A program made the position numbers and the translations under genes. From Nitrososphaerales archaeon (GTDB lineage: Archaea; Thermoproteota; Nitrososphaeria; Nitrososphaerales; Gagatemarchaeaceae): a stretch of 55,233 bases of DNA. How positions within the stretch are numbered: the stretch's first letter is position 1; every line of letters starts with the position of its first letter. This document shows positions 43,859 through 51,926 of this stretch, piece after piece. The DNA is taken from positions 1 through 55,233 of the forward strand of contig JASHPA010000137.1 in assembly GCA_030038365.1 (NCBI GenBank), in the 5' to 3' direction. A model generated the notes under the pieces. That model was not told the origin of the DNA. It saw nothing but the letters and a program-made list of their open reading frames with translations, and ran no database searches.

Positions 43859-44737
43859 CTATGGTCTGAAGTAGTTAGTTGGAAGCCCAGCGACGCCGGT
43901 CCTGACCCTGAAGAGACCCCCTGACTTCGGATATCGCCTGAGCACGGAGGGCGTGAGCCCTTTCCTCGCCGTCGTGATGTAGAGGTCCCTGAAGTCCTTT
44001 CCTCCGAAGCAGCAGGACGAGACGTTGGGTGCCGGGACGTCAATCTGCTCTATGATCTTCCCCGTGTTAGGGTTCCATCGTGAGGCACGATGACCTCCCC
44101 AATGGGCCACCCAAATCATCCCTTCGCGGTCTACCGCCATCCCGTCGGGGTTGCCTTCCTGAGAGCCAAAGTCAACTGCGGTTCTCCCTCCTCGGATTGT
44201 CCCTCGGTCCGGGTCGTACCGGAAGGCAACCACCTTCCTCAGAGGGGAGTCGATGTAGTACATGGTCGAGTCGTCGGGGCTCCAGCCGAGACCGTTCGAA
44301 ATCATCACTCCCGACCGCATCTTGATGGCCTTTTTTCCTTCGAGCCTGTAGAGGGAGCCTACGGGTTTCCTCTCTACCATGTCCATCGTCCCAGCCCAGT
44401 ACCGCCCTCTGACATCGCACTTCCCATCGTTGAACCTGTTGCTCGGCTTGTCGAGCTCCAGCTCGCAGATCTTTGACATCTTTTCGGTGCGGACATCAAC
44501 TTGGTAGAATCCGTGCTGGAGCGTCACCGCGACGTCGGTTTCTGTGTAGGGCACGACCGAGCTTACAAAGCCGCCCAATGTGACAGACCTGTCCTTTTCC
44601 TTGGAAGGGTCGTAAGTATGAAGTTCTCCGTTGGCGATATCGACCCAGTACAGCAGTTGCTTTCGTTCGTCCCAGCTAGGTCCTTCGCCGATTATCGCTT
44701 TGGCGTCCAGAAGAAGTTCAAGGCTAGAATCCGGCAA
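43859..44737 (-). CDS. SMP-30/gluconolactonase-like beta-propeller
   Basis: This 292-residue protein belongs to the SMP-30/regucalcin family of six-bladed propellers. Conserved metal-binding residues are the Glu in IGEGPSW, the Asn in NRFNDGKCD, the Asn in ISNGLGWS and the Asp in NPDGMAVD. It would hydrolyse a sugar lactone to the free acid. The start is TTG at 44737; a TATA-like stretch near 44765 fits it. Confidence 0.88.
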   Translation of the reverse strand: MPDSSLELLLDAKAIIGEGPSWDERKQLLYWVDIANGELHTYDPSKEKDRSVTLGGFVSSVVPYTETDVAVTLQHGFYQVDVRTEKMSKICELELDKPSNRFNDGKCDVRGRYWAGTMDMVERKPVGSLYRLEGKKAIKMRSGVMISNGLGWSPDDSTMYYIDSPLRKVVAFRYDPDRGTIRGGRTAVDFGSQEGNPDGMAVDREGMIWVAHWGGHRASRWNPNTGKIIEQIDVPAPNVSSCCFGGKDFRDLYITTARKGLTPSVLRRYPKSGGLFRVRTGVAGLPTNYFRP

Positions 44738-44841
44738 GCCCGCGAGCTAGGCTCTGCTTTGTGTATTATTGGTTGCGGACCGATGAAAAGTCGGGGAAAA
44801 ATCACCTACCTGTAAGGTGAAATTGGTAGGGTCGGCGGCCC

Positions 44842-45033
44842 TCAACCGGTATACTTCCGTTCGGTGAATTTGGACTGACTTTCCGAGGTTGAAGGTTGAA
44901 AAAGCAAGTCCCTCAGGTTACTTGCAGAGTCAACGACCGAACGCTTCAACCGTGTCCTAAGAGGTGAGACTTCAATTTCGTCGGCTAGCCTCTCTAAAGT
45001 GCCCCAGTCAATGGTCTTACCAAGAAGACTCAT
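44842..45033 (-). CDS. Small hypothetical protein
   Basis: This 63-residue protein starts MSLLGKTIDWGTLERLADEI. The charged helix and Leu pattern are reminiscent of VapB-like antitoxins, but I see no clear DNA-binding motif, and no toxin gene is adjacent. A TATA-like CTATAAAAG (45061-45069) is about 32 bases before ATG 45033. Confidence 0.55.
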   Translation of the reverse strand: MSLLGKTIDWGTLERLADEIEVSPLRTRLKRSVVDSASNLRDLLFQPSTSESQSKFTERKYTG

Positions 45034-45249
45034 GACTACCGGATAGTCGGGTGTCTGTCCCTATAAAAGAACGTCCCGGCTGACCGATACCGAAGACTCA
45101 GGCAACGCCTTCATGCGATTCGGGAGATGCAGCAGGGTTCCACGAGGTAGACGATCGGGGATGGAGATGAAATTTGATGCGAACAGTATGGTTCAATCGT
45201 TTCATGTGCAATGATAGCCGGATTCGTCCCTGCAACTCACGAAGCATTG

Positions 45250-45423
45250 CTATTCTTTTTCACATAGCTCGGCGCGTATAATCAGAAGGTTGGCCAGCGC
45301 CGCTATCTCGAACTCGACATCTTCCCTGGAATGTTCCATGGCCCTCACGATTCTTTTCTTCACTACGGGTATCAGATTGCCGATGACCGCGCAGACTTCG
45401 GTGTCGACTTCTTCGCTGCTCAG
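45250..45423 (-). CDS. Gene B of the two-gene A/B module
   Basis: This 57-codon frame begins with CTG 45423, whose last two bases overlap the TGA of gene A (the junction reads CTGA). It encodes a probable helical protein with Cys near the N-terminus (DTEVCAVIGN), KKRIVRAMEHSREDVEFEI in the middle and RAELCEKE at the end. It matches gene B' at 48.48 kb at R-V/I-x2-A-x-E-x-S-x-E-x4-E-I-x-A-L. ATG occurs only late in the frame and would delete the conserved region. The family is not recognised. Confidence 0.6.
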   Translation of the reverse strand: MSSEEVDTEVCAVIGNLIPVVKKRIVRAMEHSREDVEFEIAALANLLIIRAELCEKE

Positions 45424-45560
45424 CGTCTACGCATCCTGGACATGTCCAGTGTTTCGTTGGCCCATCGCTCAAACTCGTCAGGGTTGGCGAGCAGCTCCCT
45501 AACCCACTTGATAGCTTGCTTTGTCTCCTCATCGAGCGACACTTCCTTCTTCTCTGACAT
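45420..45560 (-). CDS. Gene A of the two-gene A/B module
   Basis: This is a 46-residue protein with the core LDEETKQAIKWVRELLANP and EFERWANETLDMS, ending in RMRRR. The same pattern occurs at 48.36 kb (DEEALKKVHEMVNDPEKLKE) and in a broken copy at 26.6 kb (LDEETKLAKWVRELLA). It is helical and charged, with no known domain. ATG 45560 is supported by a TATA-like box at 45585-45595. Confidence 0.72.
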   Translation of the reverse strand: MSEKKEVSLDEETKQAIKWVRELLANPDEFERWANETLDMSRMRRR

Positions 45561-46054
45561 TGTCTGCTGTGTAAGTCCCTCCCGCCTAATAAACGCCAGT
45601 CTTGAAGTTGTCGTTGACGGGAGCTTTGCAGATGATTTCGTGTCTTCCATATCGCGTTGCTTTATGCTTCGATTCGCTTCAGAATATTTCCTCTTCAGCC
45701 CTCACTTTCTTGATTCTTCCACTGAGATGGCGAGCTCAGAAAAGTTCACGCCCTCCGACGTACACGCAGCGAAATCAAGGTATCCTGTGGACAATAACCT
45801 CACCTCGTCAACTGCTGAAAGGGACGTGCGGCTCAGGTCCAGTCCATCGGAGTCGAACATCCTGGCGAGGCTGCCTTTGCTGGGTTTGCTTGCAAGACAA
45901 GAGACGTGCAATCTCCCGGAGTTCTGTGTTCGCCTTCTACATCCAGTTGCTCGCTTCCGATTAAGTTGCATGCGCGGGCGAGCCGACAGAGTTTGTCGCC
46001 GAAAAACGTTATAACCATCACACATCGGAAGGCGCTCGAAAGCGGGAATAGTTT
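45561..46054 (+). other. Intergenic region upstream of EF-2
   Basis: It holds the promoter of gene A (45585-45595, minus) and a TATA-like GTTATAACC (46009-46017) for EF-2. A 96-codon plus frame at 45727-46014 has mixed composition and no recognisable pattern, so it was not called. Confidence 0.4.
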
Positions 46055-48244
46055 ATGCCGAAGTTCAAGACAACGGCCGAAGCGCTCAAAATCGTCCATA
46101 ATCAGGACCAGATTCGTAATCTGGGGATTATCGCTCACGTGGACCACGGCAAAACGACCACATCTGACTCTCTTCTTGCCGCCACGGGTATGCTTTCACC
46201 CTCTGTTGCAGGACAGGCGCTCGCTTTGGACTATATGGAGCTTGAGCAACAGAGACAGATGACGATCAAGGCAGCAAACGTCACTTTGTACTACGAGAAG
46301 GATAACAAGCCATATGTAATCAATCTTATCGATACGCCAGGCCACATCGACTTCACTGGCAAAGTAACGCGCAGTTTGAGGGCCGTTGATGGCGCAATCG
46401 TCGTAATAGACAGCGTTGAGGGTGTCATGACTCAGACTGAGACTGTCACCCGTCAGGCCCTCGAAGAACGGGTCCGTCCGGTCTTATACATCAATAAAAT
46501 CGACCGTTTAATCAAAGAGCTCCGATTAACGCCCGAAAAGATGCAGGAATGGCTTTTCAACCTCGTCAGGGATTTCAATCGTCTCATCGACACTTATGCG
46601 GAGAAGGAGTACAAGGAGGCGTGGAAGGTCACCATCCAGAACTCCCAGGTGGCCTTCGGCTCGAGCAAGGACAAGTGGGGCTTCAACTTCGACATGCTCA
46701 AGGCAGCGGGCATGTCCTTCAAGGACATCATCGAGGCCTACAACACGACGGGCCCGCAGGAGCTCGGCAAGAAGCTCCCGCTTCACGACGCGCTGCTGGG
46801 CATGGTCGTCAGGCATCACCCGGCCCCTCACGTAGCGCAGAAGTACCGCATCCCCAAGATCTGGCAGGGCGACATCAACAGCCCCCTGGGGCAGGCGCTG
46901 GTGAACTGCGACGAGAACGGTCCGATGGTCATGATGGTCACCAACGTCGTCGTCGATCCGGCCGCGGGGCTCGTGGGCACAGGACGGCTCTTCTCCGGGA
47001 CTATCAGCAACGGCGACGAGGTCTATCTGCTCAACTCAAAGAGGCAGGGCAAGATCCAGTCGGTCCAGATATTCATGGGCTTCCAGAGGGAAATCGTCGA
47101 CTCGCTTCCGGCGGGCAACATCCCGGCTCTGCTGGGCCTCGACATCAGGTCGGGTGAGACGATAAGCACCGTCAAGGACGTCGTCCCGTTCGAGTCCATC
47201 CACTACGTCTCAGAGCCGGTCGTCACGACCGCGGTAGAGGCAAAGCACCCGAGAGACCTCCCCAAGCTCGTCGAGGCGATGCGCAGGCTCAACATCGAGG
47301 ACCCGAATCTCGTCATAACGATCAACCAGGAGTCCGGCGAGACGCTGATGGCCGGAATGGGTGTCCTCCACCTCGAGATAGCGACGACGATGCTCCAGCA
47401 GCAGGGCCTCGAGATAATCACATCGCCACCCATCATCAACTACAGGGAGGCGGTCAGGGCATCCGCCGGCCCCATAATGAGCCGCTCGCCCAACAGGCAC
47501 AACAAGATATTCATCAAGGTGGAGCCGCTCGACCCTGAGATAATCGAGCTCATCCGCAACGGTACCCTCAACGAGATGGCCGACAAGAAGGGCATCCAGA
47601 AGACGCTCAGGGACCACGGCTGGGACTCAGACCAGGCGCGCTCGGTCGTCACGATCGACCCCAAGGGCAACATGCTCACAGAGGAGACGAAAGGTGTCCA
47701 GTACCTGCAGGAGTCGATGGACTCCATCAGGGCCGGCTTCGAGGACATCATGCAGAACGGGCCGCTCGCCTACGAGATATGCAGGGGAGTCAAGGTCACC
47801 CTGACGCACTACGTCCCACACGAGGACCCCGCTCACAGGACCTATGCACAGCTCATGCCGGCGACGAGAAGGGCGATCCTCGGGGCGATGCTCACCGCGA
47901 ACCCTACGCTCCTTGAGCCGATACTCGCGATAGAGGTCAAGGGGCCCGGAGACCTCATCGGTGCCATCACGGGCGTCATCAGCTCGAAGAGGGGCAAGCT
48001 CGTCAACGTCGAACAGAGGGAGGTCGTCACCATCATTCAGGGAGAGATTCCCGCTTCGGAGACCTTCGACCTCAGCGAGGTCATGAGGGGGGCCACAGCA
48101 GGCAAGGCCACATGGAACACGTCTTTCAAGACCTGGCAGTCCATCCCGACGAACATGCTCGCGCAGGTGGTCACGGACACGAGGAAGAGGAAGGGCCTCT
48201 CGCCTGAGCCGCCGAACCCTGCAGAGTTCATCGATAAGGAGTAA
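46055..48244 (+). CDS. fusA: Translation elongation factor 2 (aEF-2)
   Basis: This 729-residue translocation GTPase has the P-loop AHVDHGKTT, DTPGHIDF and NKID, and ends in the usual EFIDKE. The switch I/G2 region reads QRQMTIKAANV, as in crenarchaeal-type EF-2. The diphthamide loop is HEDPAHRTYAQLMP: the modified His is present, but the next two residues are R-T rather than the usual R-G. Codons 1-182 use A/T-ending codons and five CGT Arg codons. From about 46,600 to the end almost every codon ends in G or C and no CGT occurs. The coding frame is continuous across the change. Confidence 0.97.
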   Translation: MPKFKTTAEALKIVHNQDQIRNLGIIAHVDHGKTTTSDSLLAATGMLSPSVAGQALALDYMELEQQRQMTIKAANVTLYYEKDNKPYVINLIDTPGHIDFTGKVTRSLRAVDGAIVVIDSVEGVMTQTETVTRQALEERVRPVLYINKIDRLIKELRLTPEKMQEWLFNLVRDFNRLIDTYAEKEYKEAWKVTIQNSQVAFGSSKDKWGFNFDMLKAAGMSFKDIIEAYNTTGPQELGKKLPLHDALLGMVVRHHPAPHVAQKYRIPKIWQGDINSPLGQALVNCDENGPMVMMVTNVVVDPAAGLVGTGRLFSGTISNGDEVYLLNSKRQGKIQSVQIFMGFQREIVDSLPAGNIPALLGLDIRSGETISTVKDVVPFESIHYVSEPVVTTAVEAKHPRDLPKLVEAMRRLNIEDPNLVITINQESGETLMAGMGVLHLEIATTMLQQQGLEIITSPPIINYREAVRASAGPIMSRSPNRHNKIFIKVEPLDPEIIELIRNGTLNEMADKKGIQKTLRDHGWDSDQARSVVTIDPKGNMLTEETKGVQYLQESMDSIRAGFEDIMQNGPLAYEICRGVKVTLTHYVPHEDPAHRTYAQLMPATRRAILGAMLTANPTLLEPILAIEVKGPGDLIGAITGVISSKRGKLVNVEQREVVTIIQGEIPASETFDLSEVMRGATAGKATWNTSFKTWQSIPTNMLAQVVTDTRKRKGLSPEPPNPAEFIDKE

Positions 48245-48363
48245 AATCTAGGAAAGGAGCGGCCAGGAAGGGATGGCTTTCCTTTACCCGGTCCTGTCGT
48301 AACCAACTCCAGTATCGCCTTGGCGCTTTTAGGCGTGAGCGGACTTAAATCTCAGTGAAAGGC

Positions 48364-48498
48364 ATGAGCACATCGTTGCCCCAATCGGACGAGGAAGCTC
48401 TGAAGAAGGTTCACGAGATGGTGAACGATCCGGAGAAACTGAAGGAGTATGTGGCGTCTCGTCTTGACAGGGCTGTGAAGAATTGGCCTCGACGGTAG
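48364..48498 (+). CDS. Gene A' of the two-gene A/B module
   Basis: This 44-residue protein shares with gene A (45.4 kb) the core DEE-x-L-x2-V-x3-V-x-DP-E. It ends VKNWPRR, basic and aromatic like the RMRRR end of gene A. ATG at 48364. Its stop (48496-48498) overlaps the start of gene B' by 16 bases. It sits 119 bases after EF-2. Confidence 0.65.
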   Translation: MSTSLPQSDEEALKKVHEMVNDPEKLKEYVASRLDRAVKNWPRR

Positions 48499-48674
48499 AC
48501 GATGCAGAGGAAGATCTCTGCAGGTTGTTGCCCGACCAGAGAGAGCAACTCGTGCGCCGTGTCTTAATCGCTTGGGAGCGAAGCCCTGAGACTTTCGGAG
48601 AGGAGATCGTAGCCCTCAATGATATTGACGAGACGCTTCGCAATCACTGTCCAGATTTCATCGACAAAGAGTAG
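48483..48674 (+). CDS. Gene B' of the two-gene A/B module
   Basis: This 63-residue protein runs from TTG 48483 (overlapping the end of gene A'). It matches gene B in having Cys at about residue 13 (EDLCRLLPDQ), then RRVLIAWERSPETFGEEIVAL and a final Cys-containing stretch (NHCPDFIDKE). Family unrecognised. The ending FIDKE resembles the end of EF-2 (EFIDKE), which is probably coincidence. Confidence 0.58.
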   Translation: MASTVDDAEEDLCRLLPDQREQLVRRVLIAWERSPETFGEEIVALNDIDETLRNHCPDFIDKE

Positions 48675-48737
48675 CTCTCTCCGAGCCACGATTGCCGCCT
48701 GCCGCGCCTTCGACGGAGGAGGGCGCATTCAGAACAG

Positions 48738-48746
48738 CTATATCCT
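48738..48746 (+). promoter_or_regulatory. TATA-like box of the MoxR operon
   Basis: GCTATATCC, centred about 30 bases before the TTG at 48772, would start a transcript for the six-gene operon. Confidence 0.5.
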
Positions 48747-48771
48747 GTGGCGGTCCCCGACAGGACCGATT

Positions 48772-49527
48772 TTGCGAAACGGGCAAGCAGCGATAGTGTT
48801 GACGGTGCTCCTCGCATTCGGGATGGCTCTTGGAGCCGTCAGCCTAGACTTCCATAATGGCATCCTCAGGCTCACCGTCAACGATGACTCAGGGACCCTT
48901 GTGGTCAAAGTAATGACCGGGCTTGCTGGCCAGGAGAGTCCGATAGCGAATGCCAGCGTTATAGTAAGCACGCGCGGGGAGGCCGGCCCGCTCCTGCAAA
49001 CAAATTCCGACGGGGAGGTAAAGCTCCAGCTCCTGGTCGGCAATTACACCCTGATTGTCTACAACGACCAGTTTAGCGTCTCCGGAAGCGCCTCCATCCA
49101 GAACAAGGCCACCACTACGGCCAGCGTTTACGTAAAGCGCTATCTTGTGGCGCCGTTGTTGACAGAGCTCGACGACCCGGACGACACCGGCTACGTAAGC
49201 ATCTGGCAGCACGTGACGGTTGCGGTCAACTCATCCTCGGCAGACCTGCTGCTTGCGAGCACCGCCGTCTTCCTCGACACGGCATACACGCTCGGGACAG
49301 CTAACGGCACGACCGTCGCCACGACCTCGTCGTCGCCTACGGGGGTGCTTCCCCCCGCCACGAGCGACACACGCGCTATACTGTATTCCGAACCCATCAA
49401 CGGTTCGGCGACGGGGCTTTGGTGGTTCTCCTGGGAACCCACCGCCCCGCTCGCCTTGGCGGGACTCTCGGCCTTGACCCTTTCGACGTATTCGGCGAGC
49501 ATGCAGGTGCAAACCAGTGAACCTTGA
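48772..49527 (+). CDS. Membrane-anchored protein with carboxypeptidase-regulatory-like domain
   Basis: This 251-residue protein has an N-terminal hydrophobic anchor or signal (AAIVLTVLLAFGMALGAVSL). A beta-sandwich of the carboxypeptidase-regulatory type follows (SPIANASVIVSTRGEAG, LLVGNYTLIVYND), then a Ser/Thr-rich stretch and a C-terminal hydrophobic segment (APLALAGLSALTL). It should face outside. TTG 48772 is used because of the TATA-like box. The stop overlaps the next gene by 11 bases. Confidence 0.72.
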   Translation: MRNGQAAIVLTVLLAFGMALGAVSLDFHNGILRLTVNDDSGTLVVKVMTGLAGQESPIANASVIVSTRGEAGPLLQTNSDGEVKLQLLVGNYTLIVYNDQFSVSGSASIQNKATTTASVYVKRYLVAPLLTELDDPDDTGYVSIWQHVTVAVNSSSADLLLASTAVFLDTAYTLGTANGTTVATTSSSPTGVLPPATSDTRAILYSEPINGSATGLWWFSWEPTAPLALAGLSALTLSTYSASMQVQTSEP

Positions 49528-49873
49528 TTACGAAATCCTGCTGAACGTCCTCGTCTACGGCGCGTTGGCAGGAGGAATTCTGGCGTGGCGCGCACAGCAG
49601 AGCTTGCCGAAACCTCGCAGCCTCGAGGAGGCGTTCGAGATGCTCGAGCACGCTCTCCGTCACGTCTTCCCAGACATGAAGGACGGCTTCACCTGGAGAG
49701 AAGAGCTGTCGAGGGCGCGGAGCCTGCGGCCCGACCTGGGCTGGAGTAGCATCGAACAGGATCTGAACGCCTACGAGACCTACAAATACGGCACACAGCC
49801 ACCCCCTAAGATGGTCGGCGTCGAGTTCCTCAAGCTGGTGAAGGCATTGAGACGGATGGGGCCGCGCCATTGA
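49517..49873 (+). CDS. DUF4129-like small membrane-anchored protein
   Basis: This 118-residue protein has one N-terminal helix (ILLNVLVYGALAGGILAW), then a soluble part with EEAFEMLEHALRHVF, TWREELSRA and a final ETYKYG. The order resembles DUF4129, which in many bacteria is fused to or beside DUF58 and transglutaminase-type TgpA. Start GTG 49517; its stop overlaps the next start. Confidence 0.65.
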   Translation: MNLDYEILLNVLVYGALAGGILAWRAQQSLPKPRSLEEAFEMLEHALRHVFPDMKDGFTWREELSRARSLRPDLGWSSIEQDLNAYETYKYGTQPPPKMVGVEFLKLVKALRRMGPRH

Positions 49874-49875
49874 CC

Positions 49876-50811
49876 ATGGGCCCCCAGTTACGCGAGAAGG
49901 TCCTCTCCGAGCTCCGCAGGGTAGTCGTGGAGAAGGACAGGGAGGCGGAGCTGCTCCTCACAGCGCTGCTCGCCCGCGGCCACGTCCTCCTTGAGGGGGT
50001 CCCAGGAGTCTCCAAGACGCTCCTGACGAAGACCTTCGCAAAGTGCACGGAGCTCTCGTTCGGCAGGGTCCAGTTCACCCCTGACATGCTACCGCTCGAC
50101 ATCGTAGGAGGCTTCGTCTTCGACATGAAGCAGAGAGAATTCGAGTTCAGAAAGGGTCCCGCCTTCACGAACATCCTCCTCGCTGATGAGATAAACCGGG
50201 CACCGCCGAAGGTCCAGAGCGCGCTGCTTGAGGCGATGCAGGAGGGTCAGGCCACGGTCGAGGGACGCACCGAGCAGCTCCCGTTTCCCTACATGGTGAT
50301 AGCGACGCAGAACTCCATCGAGTTCCGCGGTGTCTATCCGCTCCCCGAGGGCCAGCTTGACAGATTCATGCTCAAGGTGATAATGAGCTACCCCTCGCCC
50401 GAGACGGAGGCCGAGATAATAGAGAGGAACATAACCGGAGAGAAGCCTCCAGAGGTGACTGGCGTCGTCTCCAAGGGAGAACTCCTCGAGGCGCTGCGCG
50501 CCGTGCGGGGCGTCACAATAACACCCGAGATGCTCGACTACCTCTCGAGGATAGCCGCCGCGACCAGAGCCGACGAGCGAGTCAGCCTCGGAGCCAGCCC
50601 CAGGGCCATTATCTCCCTGGCCTCATGCTCTCAGGCGCACGCGTACATCTCGGGACGCGATTTCGTCACTCCAGACGACATAAAGGACCTCGCGGTGGAG
50701 TCGCTCTCCCACCGCATGCTCCTTAGGTACTCCACAGACAGCTCGGGCGAGACCGAGAGCACCAGCTCCGTCATTCGCGAGATATTGGACAGGGTGCCTC
50801 CTCCTCGGTAA
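49876..50811 (+). CDS. MoxR-family AAA+ ATPase
   Basis: This MoxR-type AAA+ ATPase has about 311 residues. Walker A is GVPGVSKT (residues 41-48) and Walker B is LLADEINRAPP. Sensor 1 lies in ATQNSIEF and the MoxR lid region in SPRAIISLASC. It probably acts as a chaperone for the DUF58 partner. ATG 49876 is used; TTG at 49870 overlaps the preceding TGA and is an alternative that would fit tight coupling. Confidence 0.92.
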   Translation: MGPQLREKVLSELRRVVVEKDREAELLLTALLARGHVLLEGVPGVSKTLLTKTFAKCTELSFGRVQFTPDMLPLDIVGGFVFDMKQREFEFRKGPAFTNILLADEINRAPPKVQSALLEAMQEGQATVEGRTEQLPFPYMVIATQNSIEFRGVYPLPEGQLDRFMLKVIMSYPSPETEAEIIERNITGEKPPEVTGVVSKGELLEALRAVRGVTITPEMLDYLSRIAAATRADERVSLGASPRAIISLASCSQAHAYISGRDFVTPDDIKDLAVESLSHRMLLRYSTDSSGETESTSSVIREILDRVPPPR

Positions 50812-51926
50812 CTCTATCGCGGCGAGGCCGCGAATATCTCATCGCGGCTGCCGTCTTGGGCGTGGTACTGGGCGTCAAGGGACCTGCCGTCACTGCGATG
50901 GCCCCCTTCGCCCTGGCGGTCATCGCGGGGCTGTCGCTCTTCGTGTCTTCGCTTAGTCCGGATGTCATCTCGGCGTCGACGGGGATAGACCGCGTTAGAC
51001 TGTTCAAGGGTGAGAGTGTGAGAATACCGCTCGCCATCGGGTCCAGCTCGGGGCGGTGGATGAGCCTGACCTCGATCTCCCTGTCCGACGAGTCGTGGGC
51101 AGACGGGAAAGTGGGACCTATCGTGGAGGGCAGGTCGGATATTGTCGTCACGCCCAGGATTGCTGGGAGGTTCGAAGGTCTCTCGGCGGTGGCCAACGAG
51201 GTGGACCCGCTCGGGCTCTTCGAGTATCACAGGACGGTCAAGATAGAGGTACAGCTAGAGTCACTGCCGACGGCCCTCAGAGCGAAGGGGGAGATGCCGA
51301 AAGCGAGATTCTTCTCTGTCGGGGATAACCCCTCAGGAAGCGTCGGGACGGGACAGGAGATGTTCGGCATATCTGAGTATCAGCGCGGGCTCGAAACAAG
51401 GGACATCATGTGGAAGAGGGTCGCCAAGCTCCCTCAGGACAGCACCAGGCTCCCGATGCGGGTCAGGGAAGGGAGCACCAAGAAGACGGTGAAGGTGGGC
51501 CTTGCTATCGGCTCCGGCCAGGAGCAGGAAAAGCGCGAGGCCACCGTGGACAAGGTAGCTGAGGCGCTGGGACAGCTAGGCAACGACCTGCTCCTCATAG
51601 GTGCGGGCTTGGAGGTCTTCTACCGGGTCGGCGGACGCCTGCACACCATCGTGGCCTCGAACCGGGCGGAGCTGGACGACCTCGTGGTGGGCGCCTGGAT
51701 AGAGTCCGACGGGATGGTCGACCCGAGAGAGATGGCGGCTAACGTCGACCTGCTCATTCTGGAGTCGGACAACCCGGCCGAGGTGAAGGACTTGGCTGAG
51801 AACGGACCAACACCGCTGCTGGTCGTCTCCTCTGCGTCCAAGCCCATGAGGCTGCCTCCTCGCACCGTCGCGTTCACCGGACGGGAGGACCTGACGGAGC
51901 TGGCCGGAAGGGTGCTCACCGCATGA
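50808..51926 (+). CDS. DUF58 protein, start codon not canonical
   Basis: This protein of about 372 residues has two N-terminal helices (LIAAAVLGVVLGV, APFALAVIAGLSLFV), a large extracytoplasmic or cytoplasmic beta-rich domain and the DUF58 signature EYQRGLETRDIMWKRVAKL. The family's usual N-terminus, L-x-RRG, is visible as VTLSRRGREYL, upstream of the first canonical start (TTG 50856). Before that stretch only ATT 50784 or GTA 50808 (overlapping the TAA of MoxR, as GTAA) are available. It partners MoxR in a secretion- or envelope-related system. The start is uncertain. Confidence 0.82.
   Translation, partial: VTLSRRGREYLIAAAVLGVVLGVKGPAVTAMAPFALAVIAGLSLFVSSLSPDVISASTGIDRVRLFKGESVRIPLAIGSSSGRWMSLTSISLSDESWADGKVGPIVEGRSDIVVTPRIAGRFEGLSAVANEVDPLGLFEYHRTVKIEVQLESLPTALRAKGEMPKARFFSVGDNPSGSVGTGQEMFGISEYQRGLETRDIMWKRVAKLPQDSTRLPMRVREGSTKKTVKVGLAIGSGQEQEKREATVDKVAEALGQLGNDLLLIGAGLEVFYRVGGRLHTIVASNRAELDDLVVGAWIESDGMVDPREMAANVDLLILESDNPAEVKDLAENGPTPLLVVSSASKPMRLPPRTVAFTGREDLTELAGRVLTA

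Noticed and set aside
44812-44880. tRNA-Leu-like piece with GGTAG and CCCTCAACC
   Set aside because: Anticodon stem and T-arm do not pair, the T-loop sequence is absent and acceptor ends do not match.
45727-46014. 96-codon plus-strand ORF upstream of EF-2
   Set aside because: No recognisable domain and mixed codon use; the stretch more likely holds promoters.
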